DNA of 55,745 nt from an uncultured Collinsella sp. GTDB taxonomy: Bacteria > Actinomycetota > Coriobacteriia > Coriobacteriales > Coriobacteriaceae. Position 1 is the stretch's first letter, and every line of letters starts with the position of its first letter. Position numbers and translations under genes: made by a program. The stretch is taken from assembly GCA_900545745.1 (NCBI GenBank), contig URAD01000010.1, positions 1 to 55,745 on the forward strand, written 5' to 3'. This document shows, one piece after another, positions 9,369-18,027 of this stretch. The notes under the pieces are model-generated. The model did no database searches, was not told the DNA's origin, and saw nothing but the letters and a program-made list of their open reading frames with translations.

Positions 9369-9710
9369 TTACTCCTCGGCACCCTCAGCGGCCTCAGCGG
9401 CAGCCTTAGCGGCCTCGGCCTCTTTGGCGAGCTGCTTCTTGGACTTCTTGACGACGGTCTCGGTCTTCTCGCCCTCGTTGGCGGCCTTGACCAGAGCGGC
9501 GACGGCGTCGGTGAGCTGAGCGCCCTTTGACTGCCAGTCGGCGATCTTCTCGAGGTCGAGGTTGATGGTCTTGGGGGCGGTCATCGGGTTGTAGCGGCCA
9601 ACCTCCTCGATGATACGACCGTCACGCGGGGCGCGGGAATCGGCGACGACGACACGGTAGTACGGACGCTTCTTAGCGCCGTGACGAGCAAGGCGAATCT
9701 TGACTGCCAA
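9369..9710 (-). CDS. rpsP: 30S ribosomal protein S16
   Basis: Structural component of the 30S subunit. The conserved N-terminus AVKIRLARHGAKKRPYYR is preceded by TTG, and GGAGGAG sits six bases upstream of that TTG (9717-9723), so I start the protein there rather than at an in-frame ATG 12 codons earlier. The result is 113 residues: the S16 fold, then a Lys-, Ala- and Glu-rich C-terminal tail of about 30 residues, longer than in many bacteria. First gene of the rpsP-khpA-rimM-trmD-lepB unit. Confidence 0.96.
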   Translation of the reverse strand: MAVKIRLARHGAKKRPYYRVVVADSRAPRDGRIIEEVGRYNPMTAPKTINLDLEKIADWQSKGAQLTDAVAALVKAANEGEKTETVVKKSKKQLAKEAEAAKAAAEAAEGAEE

Positions 9711-9766
9711 AGGAAACTCCTCCAACCAAGCAGCTTTAGGCTGCAACTACAAACAAACAGTTGAAC

Positions 9767-9795
9767 ATAATACGCCATCGACGCGGGCAGGTGAA
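9767..9795 (-). promoter_or_regulatory. Promoter of the rpsP operon
   Basis: On the minus strand TTCACC (9790-9795) and TATTAT (9767-9772) are separated by exactly 17 bases and lie about 57 bases upstream of the rpsP start. They match sigma-A -35 and -10 consensus at four and five positions of six. Confidence 0.6.
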
Positions 9796-9899
9796 GTCCG
9801 TGAGACCAACTTCTTCGGTGTAGTCGAGGGCAAATCCATATCTTAGACAAGAATTCGGGATTTGCAAGCACATACACGCACCCCACATGAGCTGCGCGG

Positions 9900-9905
9900 T
9901 ATACT
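9900..9905 (+). promoter_or_regulatory. Candidate -10 element of dinB
   Basis: TATACT lies about 46 bases before the chosen dinB start, in the gap between divergent rpsP and dinB. I see no convincing -35 element 16-18 bases upstream and no clear LexA operator. Confidence 0.4.
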
Positions 9906-9950
9906 CATGACATGGAAAGACGCGAACATACATACGGTTATGAGGATGCC

Positions 9951-11165
9951 ATGGGCGTCACGCCGCCTCCCTGGACGGGTCCGGCGGTGGGCCTGATGGA
10001 CCTCGATGCGTTTTTTGCGAGCGTGGAGATGCTCGACCATCCCGAATGGCGCGGAAAGCCGCTCATCGTGGGTGGCAATGCCGATTCGCGTGGCGTCGTG
10101 TCCACGTGTTCGTATGAGGCGCGTCGCTTTGGCGTGCACTCTGCCATGGCCTCGGCCGAGGCGCGGCGCTTGTGCCCGCAAGCCATTTGGACGCACGGGC
10201 ACTTTGATCGCTACCGCGAGGTGAGCGCGCAGGTCATGGCGATTCTCGCCGACGAGACCCCGCGCGTTGAGCGCGTATCCATCGACGAAGCCTTTATCGA
10301 TATCACACCGGGTCGCTTTGCGCCCGAAGACCCGCTGCTGGTTGCGCGGCGTATAAGCGACCGCGTGGCAGCGCTGGGAGTGACGTGCTCCATTGGCGTG
10401 GGCTGCAACAAGACGGTCGCAAAGATCGCAAGCGAGCGGGATAAGCCGTTTGGGCTGACCATCGTGCGCCCCGGAACCGAGCAGCGCTTTTTGGCCGCGC
10501 TGCCGGTATCTGCCATGAGCGGCATCGGGCGCTCGGCCGAGGAGCGACTGCGCCGCATGCGCATCTACACCCTCGGCGAGCTATCACGTGCACCGGAATC
10601 CACCTTGGCCTCTATTTTTGGCGTCAACGGCGAACGCATGCGCCAGCGTGCGCTGGGACTCGAAATCTCCGAAGTCACGAGTCTCGATGAGGAGCGTGAG
10701 GTCAAGTCGGTCAGTAATGAACGCACCTTTGCGAAAGATTTGACTGAGCGTGGGGATATTGAGGCGGCGATTGCGCTGCTGGGTGAGTCGGTGGGACGCC
10801 GTCTGCGCCGTCAGGGGCTGACGGGTGCCACGGTAACGCTCAAGCTCAAGTATTCGTATGGAAGCGGGCGTACGGCACAGCGCCGGCTGCCTCATCCAAC
10901 CGACGATGAGAACATCTTCGTGGCGGTTGCACTCGAACTGCTCGACAACATCTGGCAAGAAGGCATGCATGTTCGCTTAGCCGGCATCGGCATGAGCGAC
11001 TTCGACCACCAAGGCGGCATCCAGACTGACCTGTTCTGCGAGATCGATGACCGCGGAGCCCAATCCAGCGACCGCCGCGACCTCTCCGTCGCCATCGACG
11101 CCGTCCGAGACAAATTCGGCGACACCGCCCTTTCCTTCGGCCGCCAATCCCGTTTCAACGATTAA
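9951..11165 (+). CDS. dinB: DNA polymerase IV (Y-family)
   Basis: Error-prone translesion polymerase. The catalytic palm carries LMDLDAFFASVE and VERVSIDEAFIDIT with the metal-binding Asp and Asp-Glu residues; CSIGVGCNKTVAKIAS and the helix-hairpin-helix segment near MSGIGRSAEERLRRM follow, then the little-finger domain. The usual start would be an ATG at 9912, but that site has no ribosome-binding site and sits at the likely transcription start; the ATG at 9951 has TGAGGA just upstream and gives 404 residues. The only plus-strand gene in the first 31 kb, so it is transcribed alone. Confidence 0.93.
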   Translation: MGVTPPPWTGPAVGLMDLDAFFASVEMLDHPEWRGKPLIVGGNADSRGVVSTCSYEARRFGVHSAMASAEARRLCPQAIWTHGHFDRYREVSAQVMAILADETPRVERVSIDEAFIDITPGRFAPEDPLLVARRISDRVAALGVTCSIGVGCNKTVAKIASERDKPFGLTIVRPGTEQRFLAALPVSAMSGIGRSAEERLRRMRIYTLGELSRAPESTLASIFGVNGERMRQRALGLEISEVTSLDEEREVKSVSNERTFAKDLTERGDIEAAIALLGESVGRRLRRQGLTGATVTLKLKYSYGSGRTAQRRLPHPTDDENIFVAVALELLDNIWQEGMHVRLAGIGMSDFDHQGGIQTDLFCEIDDRGAQSSDRRDLSVAIDAVRDKFGDTALSFGRQSRFND

Positions 11166-11177
11166 CCGCCTTTGGGC

Positions 11178-11217
11178 AAAAAGAAAGCGGGGCAGGTGCG
11201 AAAAACCGCAACTGCCC
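11178..11217 (-). terminator. Intrinsic terminator after rsfS
   Basis: An 11-bp stem with one mismatch (11190-11200 with 11207-11217) and a six-base loop is followed on the minus strand by a CGCTTTCTTTTTG tract. It ends the obgE-nadD-yqeK-rsfS unit and lies just past the convergent dinB stop. Confidence 0.75.
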
Positions 11218-11260
11218 GGCGATATGCGTGAGGGTAGCTAACCCCGTCTCAAATGAGCTA

Positions 11261-11716
11261 CTAGAGGAGGTTGAGGGGGAGCTGGGGGGCGTCTCCCCAG
11301 AGTTTCTCGAGGCGGTAGAAGTCGCGGGCTTCGGGAGTGAAGACGTGGACGACAACCGAACCATAGTCCATGAGCATCCAGGTCTTCTGCTCGCGACCCT
11401 CGATGGAGAACGGGTGCTCGCCGCAAGCCTCGGCGACCTTCTCCTCGATCTCGTCGACGATAGAATCGACCTGGCGGTTGTTGGTACCGGTGGCAAGCAC
11501 AAAGTAGTCGCATACGTCGGAAAGCTCGGTCAGGTCGAGCACCTGAACGTCCTCGCCCTTCTTGTCGTAGGCGGCCTGCGCGGCGGCGCGGGCGACATCC
11601 TCGGCGGCGACACCGCTCGCAGACAGCGAGGCGGCAGTGCGGTCGGACGTGGCGACGAAGCTCTTGTGCTCCACACCTTCAAGAATCTGCTCGTCGGTCA
11701 TGGTCTCGTCGGCCAT
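11261..11716 (-). CDS. rsfS: Ribosomal silencing factor RsfS
   Basis: Binds L14 on the 50S subunit and blocks subunit joining in starvation. The family core is visible in DVQVLDLTELSDVCDYFVLATGTNNRQVDSI and the C-terminal TWMLMDYGSVVVHVFTPEARDFYRLEKLWGDAP region. The 151 residues are longer than the usual ~110 because of about 45 extra N-terminal residues, Ala-rich and probably flexible; a later start is possible but no better ribosome-binding site is obvious. Lies 27 bases after yqeK. Confidence 0.95.
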   Translation of the reverse strand: MADETMTDEQILEGVEHKSFVATSDRTAASLSASGVAAEDVARAAAQAAYDKKGEDVQVLDLTELSDVCDYFVLATGTNNRQVDSIVDEIEEKVAEACGEHPFSIEGREQKTWMLMDYGSVVVHVFTPEARDFYRLEKLWGDAPQLPLNLL

Positions 11717-11743
11717 GGAATACCTCTTTCTAGACAGCCCGAG

Positions 11744-12352
11744 CTAGCGCAGCTGGGCGTAATGGTTGTAAATCGAAATAGCCGTGGGATAAAGATAGCG
11801 CCCGGACTGAATCACATAGACCAAACCCTGCGCAAAACAGGAGAAGAACAACTCGTCGAGCGTCGACTCCCCCACCATCTTGCGCAGCGCATGGGCATAA
11901 TCGCCGTGGCGGTTGGGTTCGATGGCATCAGCCACAAAGACCACCATATCGAGCGGCGTCATGTCGCAAGCGCCCACGGTGTGACGGTCGACAGCCTGAA
12001 AGACCGCCGGCGACAGCTCGGGAAAAAGCTGCGGAAGTTCATAGGCGGCAACAGGGCCATGCAAAAGCGGCGTCGCGGCGGAAGGAGAGCCGGCAATCTT
12101 AATGCCGTAATGCAGAGCGCGCGTGACCAGCTCGTCGTCGGAGAGCACTTTGTCCCAGTCATGGATCAGTCCGGCGGCAGCGGCATCAAAGCGGTCAACG
12201 CCGTAGACCTCGGCCAGATGAAGTGCGGTCTCGGCAACACCCAGCGAATGCACATAGCGCTTGCGCTTATCCTTCATGCGAACATCGAGCAGCTCTTGAA
12301 TGCGCTTGAGCAGCGCGCGCTCATCGCCCTCAAACTGATCCTCTACCGACAA
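11744..12352 (-). CDS. yqeK: HD-domain hydrolase YqeK (diadenosine tetraphosphatase type)
   Basis: Predicted symmetrical Ap4A hydrolase of the HD superfamily. The HD metal-binding signature appears as RYVHSLGVAETALHLAEVYG followed by AAAGLIHDWDK, with a later HTVGACDMTPLDMVVFVADAIEPNR. The 202 residues are normal. The start is TTG. The nadD-yqeK-rsfS order is conserved in many Gram-positives. Confidence 0.92.
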   Translation of the reverse strand: MSVEDQFEGDERALLKRIQELLDVRMKDKRKRYVHSLGVAETALHLAEVYGVDRFDAAAAGLIHDWDKVLSDDELVTRALHYGIKIAGSPSAATPLLHGPVAAYELPQLFPELSPAVFQAVDRHTVGACDMTPLDMVVFVADAIEPNRHGDYAHALRKMVGESTLDELFFSCFAQGLVYVIQSGRYLYPTAISIYNHYAQLR

Positions 12353-12364
12353 CGTAGACCCCCA

Positions 12365-13042
12365 TCACTCAAAATCTTCTTGGCCCAAATCGGCATATAG
12401 CCTGCGTTTGCGAATGTAGCCGAGCACGGACTCGCTCGTAAGATAGCGCACGCTCATGCCGCGGGCAACTCGCTTACGAATGTTCGTCGAGCTGATCGCC
12501 AGCGCCGGAATCTGAATATAGCGCACGTCGAACGGCAGCCCCGACTCTTTGATTCGGGCACGCGCCGTATCGATATCAAAGCCCGGTCGCGTCGCCGCAA
12601 TAAAGGTAGCAAGCTCGGCGATTCGTTCGGCATCATGCCAAGTCACAATATCGATAATCGCGTCGGCGCCCGTAATAAAGTAGAGCTTTACCTGCGGCGG
12701 ATAAAAGTCGCGAAGGGCATGAAGCGTATCGGCCGTGTAGGTTACGCCCGGACGGTCGATCTCGAACCGACTCGCCAAAAAGGCCGGGTTCGCGGCGGTG
12801 GCGAGGACCGTCATGGCATAACGGTCCTCGGCAGGCGTCACCGGCTTGTCAAGCTTAAAAGCAGGAGAGCCCGCCGGCATAAAGAGCACAGCGTCCAAGT
12901 CGAGGGACTCGCGCGCCTGCTCGGCGGTCACCAGGTGCCCGTAATGAATGGGATCAAAGGTGCCACCCATAATGCCGAGCCTAAACTCCTGCCCGTCCTC
13001 TAGAGGAAGCTCGGGCAGACCGATTCCACCGCGCAGCGACAT
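12365..13042 (-). CDS. nadD: Nicotinate-nucleotide adenylyltransferase
   Basis: Joins NaMN and ATP to nicotinic acid adenine dinucleotide in NAD synthesis. The nucleotidyltransferase HxGH motif is in GIMGGTFDPIHYGHLVTAEQA, and the ISST-type motif in ALAISSTNIRKRVARGMSVRYL. The 225 residues include about 20 extra at the N-terminus. Three bases from the obgE stop and 12 bases before yqeK. Confidence 0.96.
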   Translation of the reverse strand: MSLRGGIGLPELPLEDGQEFRLGIMGGTFDPIHYGHLVTAEQARESLDLDAVLFMPAGSPAFKLDKPVTPAEDRYAMTVLATAANPAFLASRFEIDRPGVTYTADTLHALRDFYPPQVKLYFITGADAIIDIVTWHDAERIAELATFIAATRPGFDIDTARARIKESGLPFDVRYIQIPALAISSTNIRKRVARGMSVRYLTSESVLGYIRKRRLYADLGQEDFE

Positions 13043-13045
13043 GGC

Positions 13046-14512
13046 CTACTCGCCCTCCGGGGTCTCAACAACGTCGACTTCGGTAGTGCCTTCGGAGCCC
13101 TCGGTGGCATCAGCCACGTCCGCACCCTCGGCCGCTACGTCAATAACCTCAACGTCTGCATCCTCGAGCTCGTCCTCGTACTCCGAGAAGTCCTCGGCGC
13201 CCTCAAAGTCAAAAGCGCGCTGGCAAATGCGGACCTCGTCGCCCGCACGGCAACCGGCCTTCTCGAGCGCGTCGTCAACACCCATACGCGCAAACTTATG
13301 CTGCAGGTAAATGACGGCTTCCTCGTTTTCCCAGTCGGTCTGGATGACCATGCGCTCGATGGCACGACCGACCACGCGGAAGGCACCGGGCTCTTCCTGG
13401 ACAATGCGGAAACGCTTCTCGCGCTGCAGGCGGCGACGCTCCCACTCCTCGTCGCGCAGATCGACCGGCTCATCAGAGACCGCCAGCTCGGCGCGAAGCT
13501 TAGCCACCTGCTCGCCCACGGCAAGCATCAGCGTGTTGAGGCCGGCGCCCGTAACAGCAGACACGGCAAAGAACATATGGCCATCGTCGAGCGCCGCACG
13601 CTTAAGGTCGGCAATCTTGTCGGCCGTGCCCGGCGCATCACACTTGTTGGCAACGACGATCTGCGGACGCTCCGAAAGCTCGGCGCCATACTGCTCGAGC
13701 TCGCGGTTGATGATGCGATAGTCCTCGACCGGATCGCGATCCTCAAAACCACCCGTCATATCGACGACGTGCATGATGAGTGCCGTACGCTCAATGTGGC
13801 GCAGGAACTGGTGACCCAGGCCACGGCCCTCGCTCGCGCCCTCGATGAGACCGGGGACGTCGGCAACGACGTAAGAATATTCGCCGGCACGCACCATGCC
13901 GAGGTTCGGCACGAGCGTGGTAAACGGGTAGTCAGCAATCTTGGGGCGGGCGGCACTCATGCGCGCAATGAGCGATGACTTACCCACCGAGGGAAAGCCC
14001 ACAAGCGCGGCATCGGCCATAAGCTTCATCTCGAGCTCGATCCAGTGTTCCTCGGCAGGCTCGCCGAGCTGGGCAAAGGCCGGAGCGCGACGCACCGACG
14101 TCACAAAGTGTGTGTTGCCCAGACCGCCGGCACCGCCGGGCGCCACGACGACGCGCTCGCCGTCGTGCACCAGGTCGGCAATCTCGAACATCGGGGTCTG
14201 CGTCTCGGGATCGAGCTCGCGCACCACGGTACCCATAGGGACCTTGAGAATCAGGTCCTCGCCGCTCTTACCGTTACGACGGGCACCCTGCCCGTGCGTG
14301 CCGCGCTCGGCGCGGAAGTGATGCTTAAAGCGGTAATCGATCAGCGAAGACAGCTGAGCATCGGCCTGGATGACGACATTGCCGCCACGACCGCCGTCGC
14401 CGCCATCGGGGCCGCCCTTGGGGACAAATGCCTCGCGCCTAAACGACATGCATCCGGCTCCGCCGTCGCCGCCGCACACGTTAATGCGGCTGATATCGGT
14501 GAACTGTGACAA
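13046..14512 (-). CDS. obgE: GTPase Obg
   Basis: Essential ribosome-associated GTPase involved in 50S assembly and stress control. The N-terminal glycine-rich Obg fold (GGDGGAGCMSFRREAFVPKGG) is followed by the G domain with the P-loop GFPSVGKSS, DVPGLIEGAS and NKCD. A C-terminal OCT domain follows, and then an acidic Glu/Asp-rich tail of about 55 residues. At 488 residues it is on the long side, as in actinobacteria. The start is TTG behind AGGAGG. It sits after the rpmA terminator, a common arrangement that lowers obg expression relative to the ribosomal proteins. Confidence 0.97.
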   Translation of the reverse strand: MSQFTDISRINVCGGDGGAGCMSFRREAFVPKGGPDGGDGGRGGNVVIQADAQLSSLIDYRFKHHFRAERGTHGQGARRNGKSGEDLILKVPMGTVVRELDPETQTPMFEIADLVHDGERVVVAPGGAGGLGNTHFVTSVRRAPAFAQLGEPAEEHWIELEMKLMADAALVGFPSVGKSSLIARMSAARPKIADYPFTTLVPNLGMVRAGEYSYVVADVPGLIEGASEGRGLGHQFLRHIERTALIMHVVDMTGGFEDRDPVEDYRIINRELEQYGAELSERPQIVVANKCDAPGTADKIADLKRAALDDGHMFFAVSAVTGAGLNTLMLAVGEQVAKLRAELAVSDEPVDLRDEEWERRRLQREKRFRIVQEEPGAFRVVGRAIERMVIQTDWENEEAVIYLQHKFARMGVDDALEKAGCRAGDEVRICQRAFDFEGAEDFSEYEDELEDADVEVIDVAAEGADVADATEGSEGTTEVDVVETPEGE

Positions 14513-14528
14513 CAGAATCGCCTCCTAC

Positions 14529-14572
14529 AAAAAAGAGGGAGACCCTTGAATCCTAAAACTCAAGTGCCTCCC
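14529..14572 (-). terminator. Terminator/attenuator between rpmA and obgE
   Basis: A 13-bp stem with one mismatch and one wobble (14537-14549 with 14560-14572), with a ten-base loop, is followed on the minus strand by TCTTTTTTG. It should end most rplU-rpmA transcripts and limit read-through into obgE. Confidence 0.8.
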
Positions 14573-14597
14573 ACATATGTGCTCTATGAAGGGTGAA

Positions 14598-14855
14598 TTA
14601 CGCGTTCGCGAGCGGGCGTACGCTGACCCTGTGCTTGATACCCTTGTGGAACTCAACGGTACCGTCGACCAGCGCGAACAGCGTGTCGTCCTTACCACGG
14701 CCAACGTTCTCACCCGGGTGGATGTGCGTGCCGTGCTGACGGACGAGAATCGTGCCCGTGGTTACCGTCTGGCCGGCATAGCGCTTCGTGCCAAGGCGCT
14801 GACCGCGGGAGTCACGGCCATTACGGGAGGAACCGAGTCCTTTTTTGTGTGCCAT
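14598..14855 (-). CDS. rpmA: 50S ribosomal protein L27
   Basis: Component of the 50S subunit near the peptidyl-transferase centre. The start AHKKGLGSSRNGRDSRGQRLG is canonical apart from the serine in the usual KGGGS site, and it lacks the cleavable extension seen in Firmicutes. It then continues GGTILVRQ-like as TTGTILVRQHGTHIHPGENVG. The 85 residues are normal. Lies 33 bases downstream of rplU. Confidence 0.97.
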   Translation of the reverse strand: MAHKKGLGSSRNGRDSRGQRLGTKRYAGQTVTTGTILVRQHGTHIHPGENVGRGKDDTLFALVDGTVEFHKGIKHRVSVRPLANA

Positions 14856-14888
14856 TGTGTATACCTACTCTTTCGTTACGAGTGTAAT

Positions 14889-15263
14889 CTACTCGGCGAC
14901 GGGAGCCTCGGCAACAGCCTCAGCCTCTGCCTTGACAGCCTTCTTGGCGCGGGAGGTAGCCTGAACCTTCACGATCTTCAGCTTGGTGAGCTGCTGACGG
15001 TGACCCTTCAGACGACGATAGCGCTTGCGCTTGTGGAACTTGAAGACCAGCTGCTTCTCGCCCTTGAACTGCTCAACGATCTGAGCGGTAACCTTGGCCT
15101 TGGCCAGCTTGTCGGGATCGGTGACGATCTTCTTACCATCGTTGAGGAAGATAACCGGCAGGGTGACCTTGTCGCCCTCATTGCCCTCGATCTTCTCGAC
15201 GGTGATGACATCGTCGGTGGCGACCTTGTACTGCTTGCCGCCCGTGTTAACGATTGCGTACAT
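14889..15263 (-). CDS. rplU: 50S ribosomal protein L21
   Basis: Component of the 50S subunit. I start at the ATG giving MYAIVNTGGKQYKV, the canonical L21 N-terminus, with AAGGGC upstream, rather than seven codons earlier. The conserved FKRRKRYR-like patch is present as FHKRKRYRRLKGHRQ. The protein is 124 residues; about 20 residues of Ala/Glu/Val-rich tail extend past the usual end. First gene after the 15306-15334 promoter. Confidence 0.96.
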   Translation of the reverse strand: MYAIVNTGGKQYKVATDDVITVEKIEGNEGDKVTLPVIFLNDGKKIVTDPDKLAKAKVTAQIVEQFKGEKQLVFKFHKRKRYRRLKGHRQQLTKLKIVKVQATSRAKKAVKAEAEAVAEAPVAE

Positions 15264-15305
15264 GTTTACTTGCCCTTCATGCATCAGTTAGTGCAACAGC
15301 CGAAT

Positions 15306-15334
15306 ATAGTAGCAGGCGAAAATACCCCCGTCAA
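15306..15334 (-). promoter_or_regulatory. Promoter of rplU-rpmA
   Basis: On the minus strand TTGACG (15329-15334) and TACTAT (15306-15311) are separated by 17 bases, about 43 bases before the rplU start. The -35 box overlaps the stop codon of the upstream DUF2344 gene, so the ribosomal unit has its own strong promoter within a larger minus-strand run. Confidence 0.8.
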
Positions 15335-16143
15335 CGAGTATGTGGAGCAAATCCACAAGTTCGCACAGGTATGGGGCTGACGAGTCGGCCCTCGTCGTCC
15401 TCGCATGCTTGATTCTGACGCTCGACATCGTAGGAGCAGATGGTCACGAGGTCTTGCATACCGGTGGAAACAATAGGTGCATCCACGCCCGGGGTCAAGC
15501 CCTGCAACAAAACATCAGCAGCAGAAAGCAAAATTTCCGGACGCATGGAGCCCTCGTTGTCGGCATGGGTGTCGAGCATGAGCACCAAATGATCTGGGCG
15601 CTCCCCCGCCGTGAGCTCATAGCCCACGAGCGTGTGATCCAAATCCAAGCGCTTGCTCTTTTTTCCGCGCGCGTAGTCGATGCCATGATCCGCGCGCAAC
15701 ATGTCGATCGCACGACGCACCTCGTCGGCGCTTACGGGCGCCTCGGGATCCAAGTGCAGGTCGATGCGATACGACAGGCGCGTGAGCTGCGCCGTCAACG
15801 CCGGCGTGTGCACGTCGATGTACGCCGCCTCGATGGGCGCCAGATCGGCCGGAGACGCCGCAGCCAGGCGCCCGAACGCCTCGTCGAGCGCCACGAACTC
15901 GGTCATAAACAGGTCATACCACTCGCAGGTCGACGACGTACCCACCGGTAGCGCCGAAGAGAAGCCCACGCGCATGTGCGGAGAGAAGCCCTGCGTGACG
16001 GCATAGGGAAGTCCCGCACGGCGCACGATGCGCTCAATAGTATGGATTACTTCGAGATGGCCCAGGTACTTAAGGCGATCGCGCTTGCCATAGCGAACAC
16101 GAAGCCTAAAGAGCGTGGGGTTGTCGGTCAGGCGCTCACTCAT
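15331..16143 (-). CDS. TIGR03936-type (DUF2344) radical-SAM-linked protein
   Basis: Member of the family encoded next to, or fused with, B12-binding radical SAM proteins; its biochemical role is not established. The opening FRLRVRYGKRDRLKYLGHLE, then GLPYAVTQGFSPHMRVGFSSALPVG, is the family signature. The 270 residues are within the normal range. Its ATG overlaps the end of the TIGR03960 radical SAM gene by four bases, so the two are translationally coupled. The ribonuclease E/G gene often found between this gene and rplU is absent. Confidence 0.88.
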   Translation of the reverse strand: MSERLTDNPTLFRLRVRYGKRDRLKYLGHLEVIHTIERIVRRAGLPYAVTQGFSPHMRVGFSSALPVGTSSTCEWYDLFMTEFVALDEAFGRLAAASPADLAPIEAAYIDVHTPALTAQLTRLSYRIDLHLDPEAPVSADEVRRAIDMLRADHGIDYARGKKSKRLDLDHTLVGYELTAGERPDHLVLMLDTHADNEGSMRPEILLSAADVLLQGLTPGVDAPIVSTGMQDLVTICSYDVERQNQACEDDEGRLVSPIPVRTCGFAPHTR

Positions 16144-18017
16144 GCGCGATCACCCATCAATACATTCTTGGCGTGGAGCGTGGGGCAGATCCCGCAGCCG
16201 GTGCACGACGTGCGGGTACAGTCGGGAGTCGTGACGCCCTCGAACGAGCGACGGTACTCGCGCTCGAGGAAGCCGCGCGTGCAGCCGGGGCTCACGTGCT
16301 CCCACGGCAGGCGCCAGTCCAACTCGTAGGGCAGGTGCACGAGCTCATTGAGGTCGATGCCGTTTTTGGCAGCAGCTTCCTTCCAGTTATCGAGCGAGAA
16401 ATGCTCTACCCAGGCGTCAAAGCGAGAGCCCGAGCGCCAAGCATCGATGATGACGGGCGTCATGTCACGACCGGCGCGGGAAAGCGCGGCCTCGATGAGC
16501 GAGGTCTCGGCATCGTGGTAATGCACGCGGACGGCACGGTTGCGAACGCTCGTGATAAGCAGCTTCTGGCGACGCTTGACGTCGTCGTAGTCGAGCTGCG
16601 GGCACCACTGGAACGGCGTGGCAGCCTTGGGGATAAAGACCGAAACCGAGATCGACACCGAAATCGAGCCGCGACGAGCCTTGGGCACCACGGAACGACC
16701 GAGCTCCAGCACGTGATCGGCCAGATTGGCGATGGCCACGATGTCCTCATCGCGCTCGCCGGGAAGGCCCATCATAAAGTAGAGCTTCATGCGGTTCCAA
16801 CCGGCCTCGAAGGCCGCCTTGGCCGCACGGTCCAGGTCCTCCTCGGTCACGTTCTTGTTAATGATGTCGCGCATGCGCTGGCTGCCGGCCTCGGGCGCGA
16901 ACGTTAGTCCGCCCTTCTTTTCGCCGGCAACCGACTCGGCCATATCCACGCCAAACGAATCCAGGCGCTGCGACGGAATAGACACGCGAATACCCGTATC
17001 CTCCAGGCGACGGTTGAGCCTGCCGAGCACGTCGCGAATGCAGGAGTGGTCGGTCGTGGAGAGCGAGGTCAGCGACACCTCGTCATAGCCAGTCTTTTCC
17101 AGGCCCTGAATCACCGACGAGACGATCTGGTCGGCCGAGCGCTCGCGCACCGGGCGATACGTCATGCCGGCCTGGCAAAAACGACAGCCGCGGGCGCAGC
17201 CGCGCAGGATCTCGATAGACAGGCGGTCGTGAACCAGCTGCGCATAGGGCACGCACGACTGCGACAGCGGATTCGTGGCGCCGAAATCCTCGACGACGCG
17301 CTTGTAGACCACGGTCGGCGCATCCTTGCCCTCACGTGGCACGGTGTAGCCATGCGGCGAGCAGGGCTCGTCATGACGAACCTCATAGAGTGACGGCACG
17401 TAGTTGCCGGCAATGGATGCAAGCTGCTCAACAATCTGCGCGCGCGGGACTCCTTCGTCACGCAGGCGGCGATGCAGCTGGCAGGTCTCGAGCAGCGATT
17501 CCTCGCCCTCACCGATGAGGATGGCATCGAAGAAGGCCGCGTACGGCTCGGGGTTGTACACCGAGGGGCCGCCGGCGATGATGATGGGGTCGTCTTCACC
17601 TCGGTCGGCCGCTAACAGCGGAATGCCAGCGAGGTCGAGAGCCTCGAGGAAGTTCGTCACCGCCATCTCGTGCGGCACATGCAGGCCGACGATATCAAAC
17701 GAAGCGACCGGCGCTGCACCCTCGAGCGACAGCAGCGGAATGCCCGCCTCGCGCATGGCGTCACCCATATCGGGCCACGGCACATAGCCGCGCTCGCAGG
17801 AGATGCCCTCGGCCTGGTTAAGGATGTTGTAGAGGATGGCGATGCCCTGGTTGGGCAGACCAACCTCGTACACATCCGGGTAGATCAGGCAGCAACGGTA
17901 GTCGGCATCGGCCTTGGAAAGCGTGCCCCACTCGTGATCGATATAGCGGCTCGGCTTCTCGACCTTGGCGAGCAACGGCTCAATTAAATGAAAACAATCT
18001 TGGTACGGAACGCGCAA
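16140..18017 (-). CDS. TIGR03960-type radical SAM protein
   Basis: Radical S-adenosylmethionine enzyme, probably with an N-terminal B12-binding-like domain, of unknown substrate. The radical-SAM cluster motif is RGCARGCRFCQAGM at about residue 280, with the three Cys spaced CxxxCxxC. Earlier come PDVYEVGLPNQGIAILYNILN and HVPHEMAVTNFLEALDLAGIP, typical of the family. Four Cys near the C-terminus (CTRTSCTGCGIC) could hold a second iron-sulfur cluster. The start is TTG, with AGGGG upstream. Paired with the overlapping DUF2344 gene. Confidence 0.9.
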   Translation of the reverse strand: MRVPYQDCFHLIEPLLAKVEKPSRYIDHEWGTLSKADADYRCCLIYPDVYEVGLPNQGIAILYNILNQAEGISCERGYVPWPDMGDAMREAGIPLLSLEGAAPVASFDIVGLHVPHEMAVTNFLEALDLAGIPLLAADRGEDDPIIIAGGPSVYNPEPYAAFFDAILIGEGEESLLETCQLHRRLRDEGVPRAQIVEQLASIAGNYVPSLYEVRHDEPCSPHGYTVPREGKDAPTVVYKRVVEDFGATNPLSQSCVPYAQLVHDRLSIEILRGCARGCRFCQAGMTYRPVRERSADQIVSSVIQGLEKTGYDEVSLTSLSTTDHSCIRDVLGRLNRRLEDTGIRVSIPSQRLDSFGVDMAESVAGEKKGGLTFAPEAGSQRMRDIINKNVTEEDLDRAAKAAFEAGWNRMKLYFMMGLPGERDEDIVAIANLADHVLELGRSVVPKARRGSISVSISVSVFIPKAATPFQWCPQLDYDDVKRRQKLLITSVRNRAVRVHYHDAETSLIEAALSRAGRDMTPVIIDAWRSGSRFDAWVEHFSLDNWKEAAAKNGIDLNELVHLPYELDWRLPWEHVSPGCTRGFLEREYRRSFEGVTTPDCTRTSCTGCGICPTLHAKNVLMGDRA

Positions 18018-18027
18018 CGGAAAACCC

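Noticed and set aside
9915..9945. CGAAC...CGGTT near dinB as a LexA/SOS box
   Set aside because: The half-sites are spaced wrongly for the actinobacterial CGAAC-N4-GTTCG operator and one half is imperfect.
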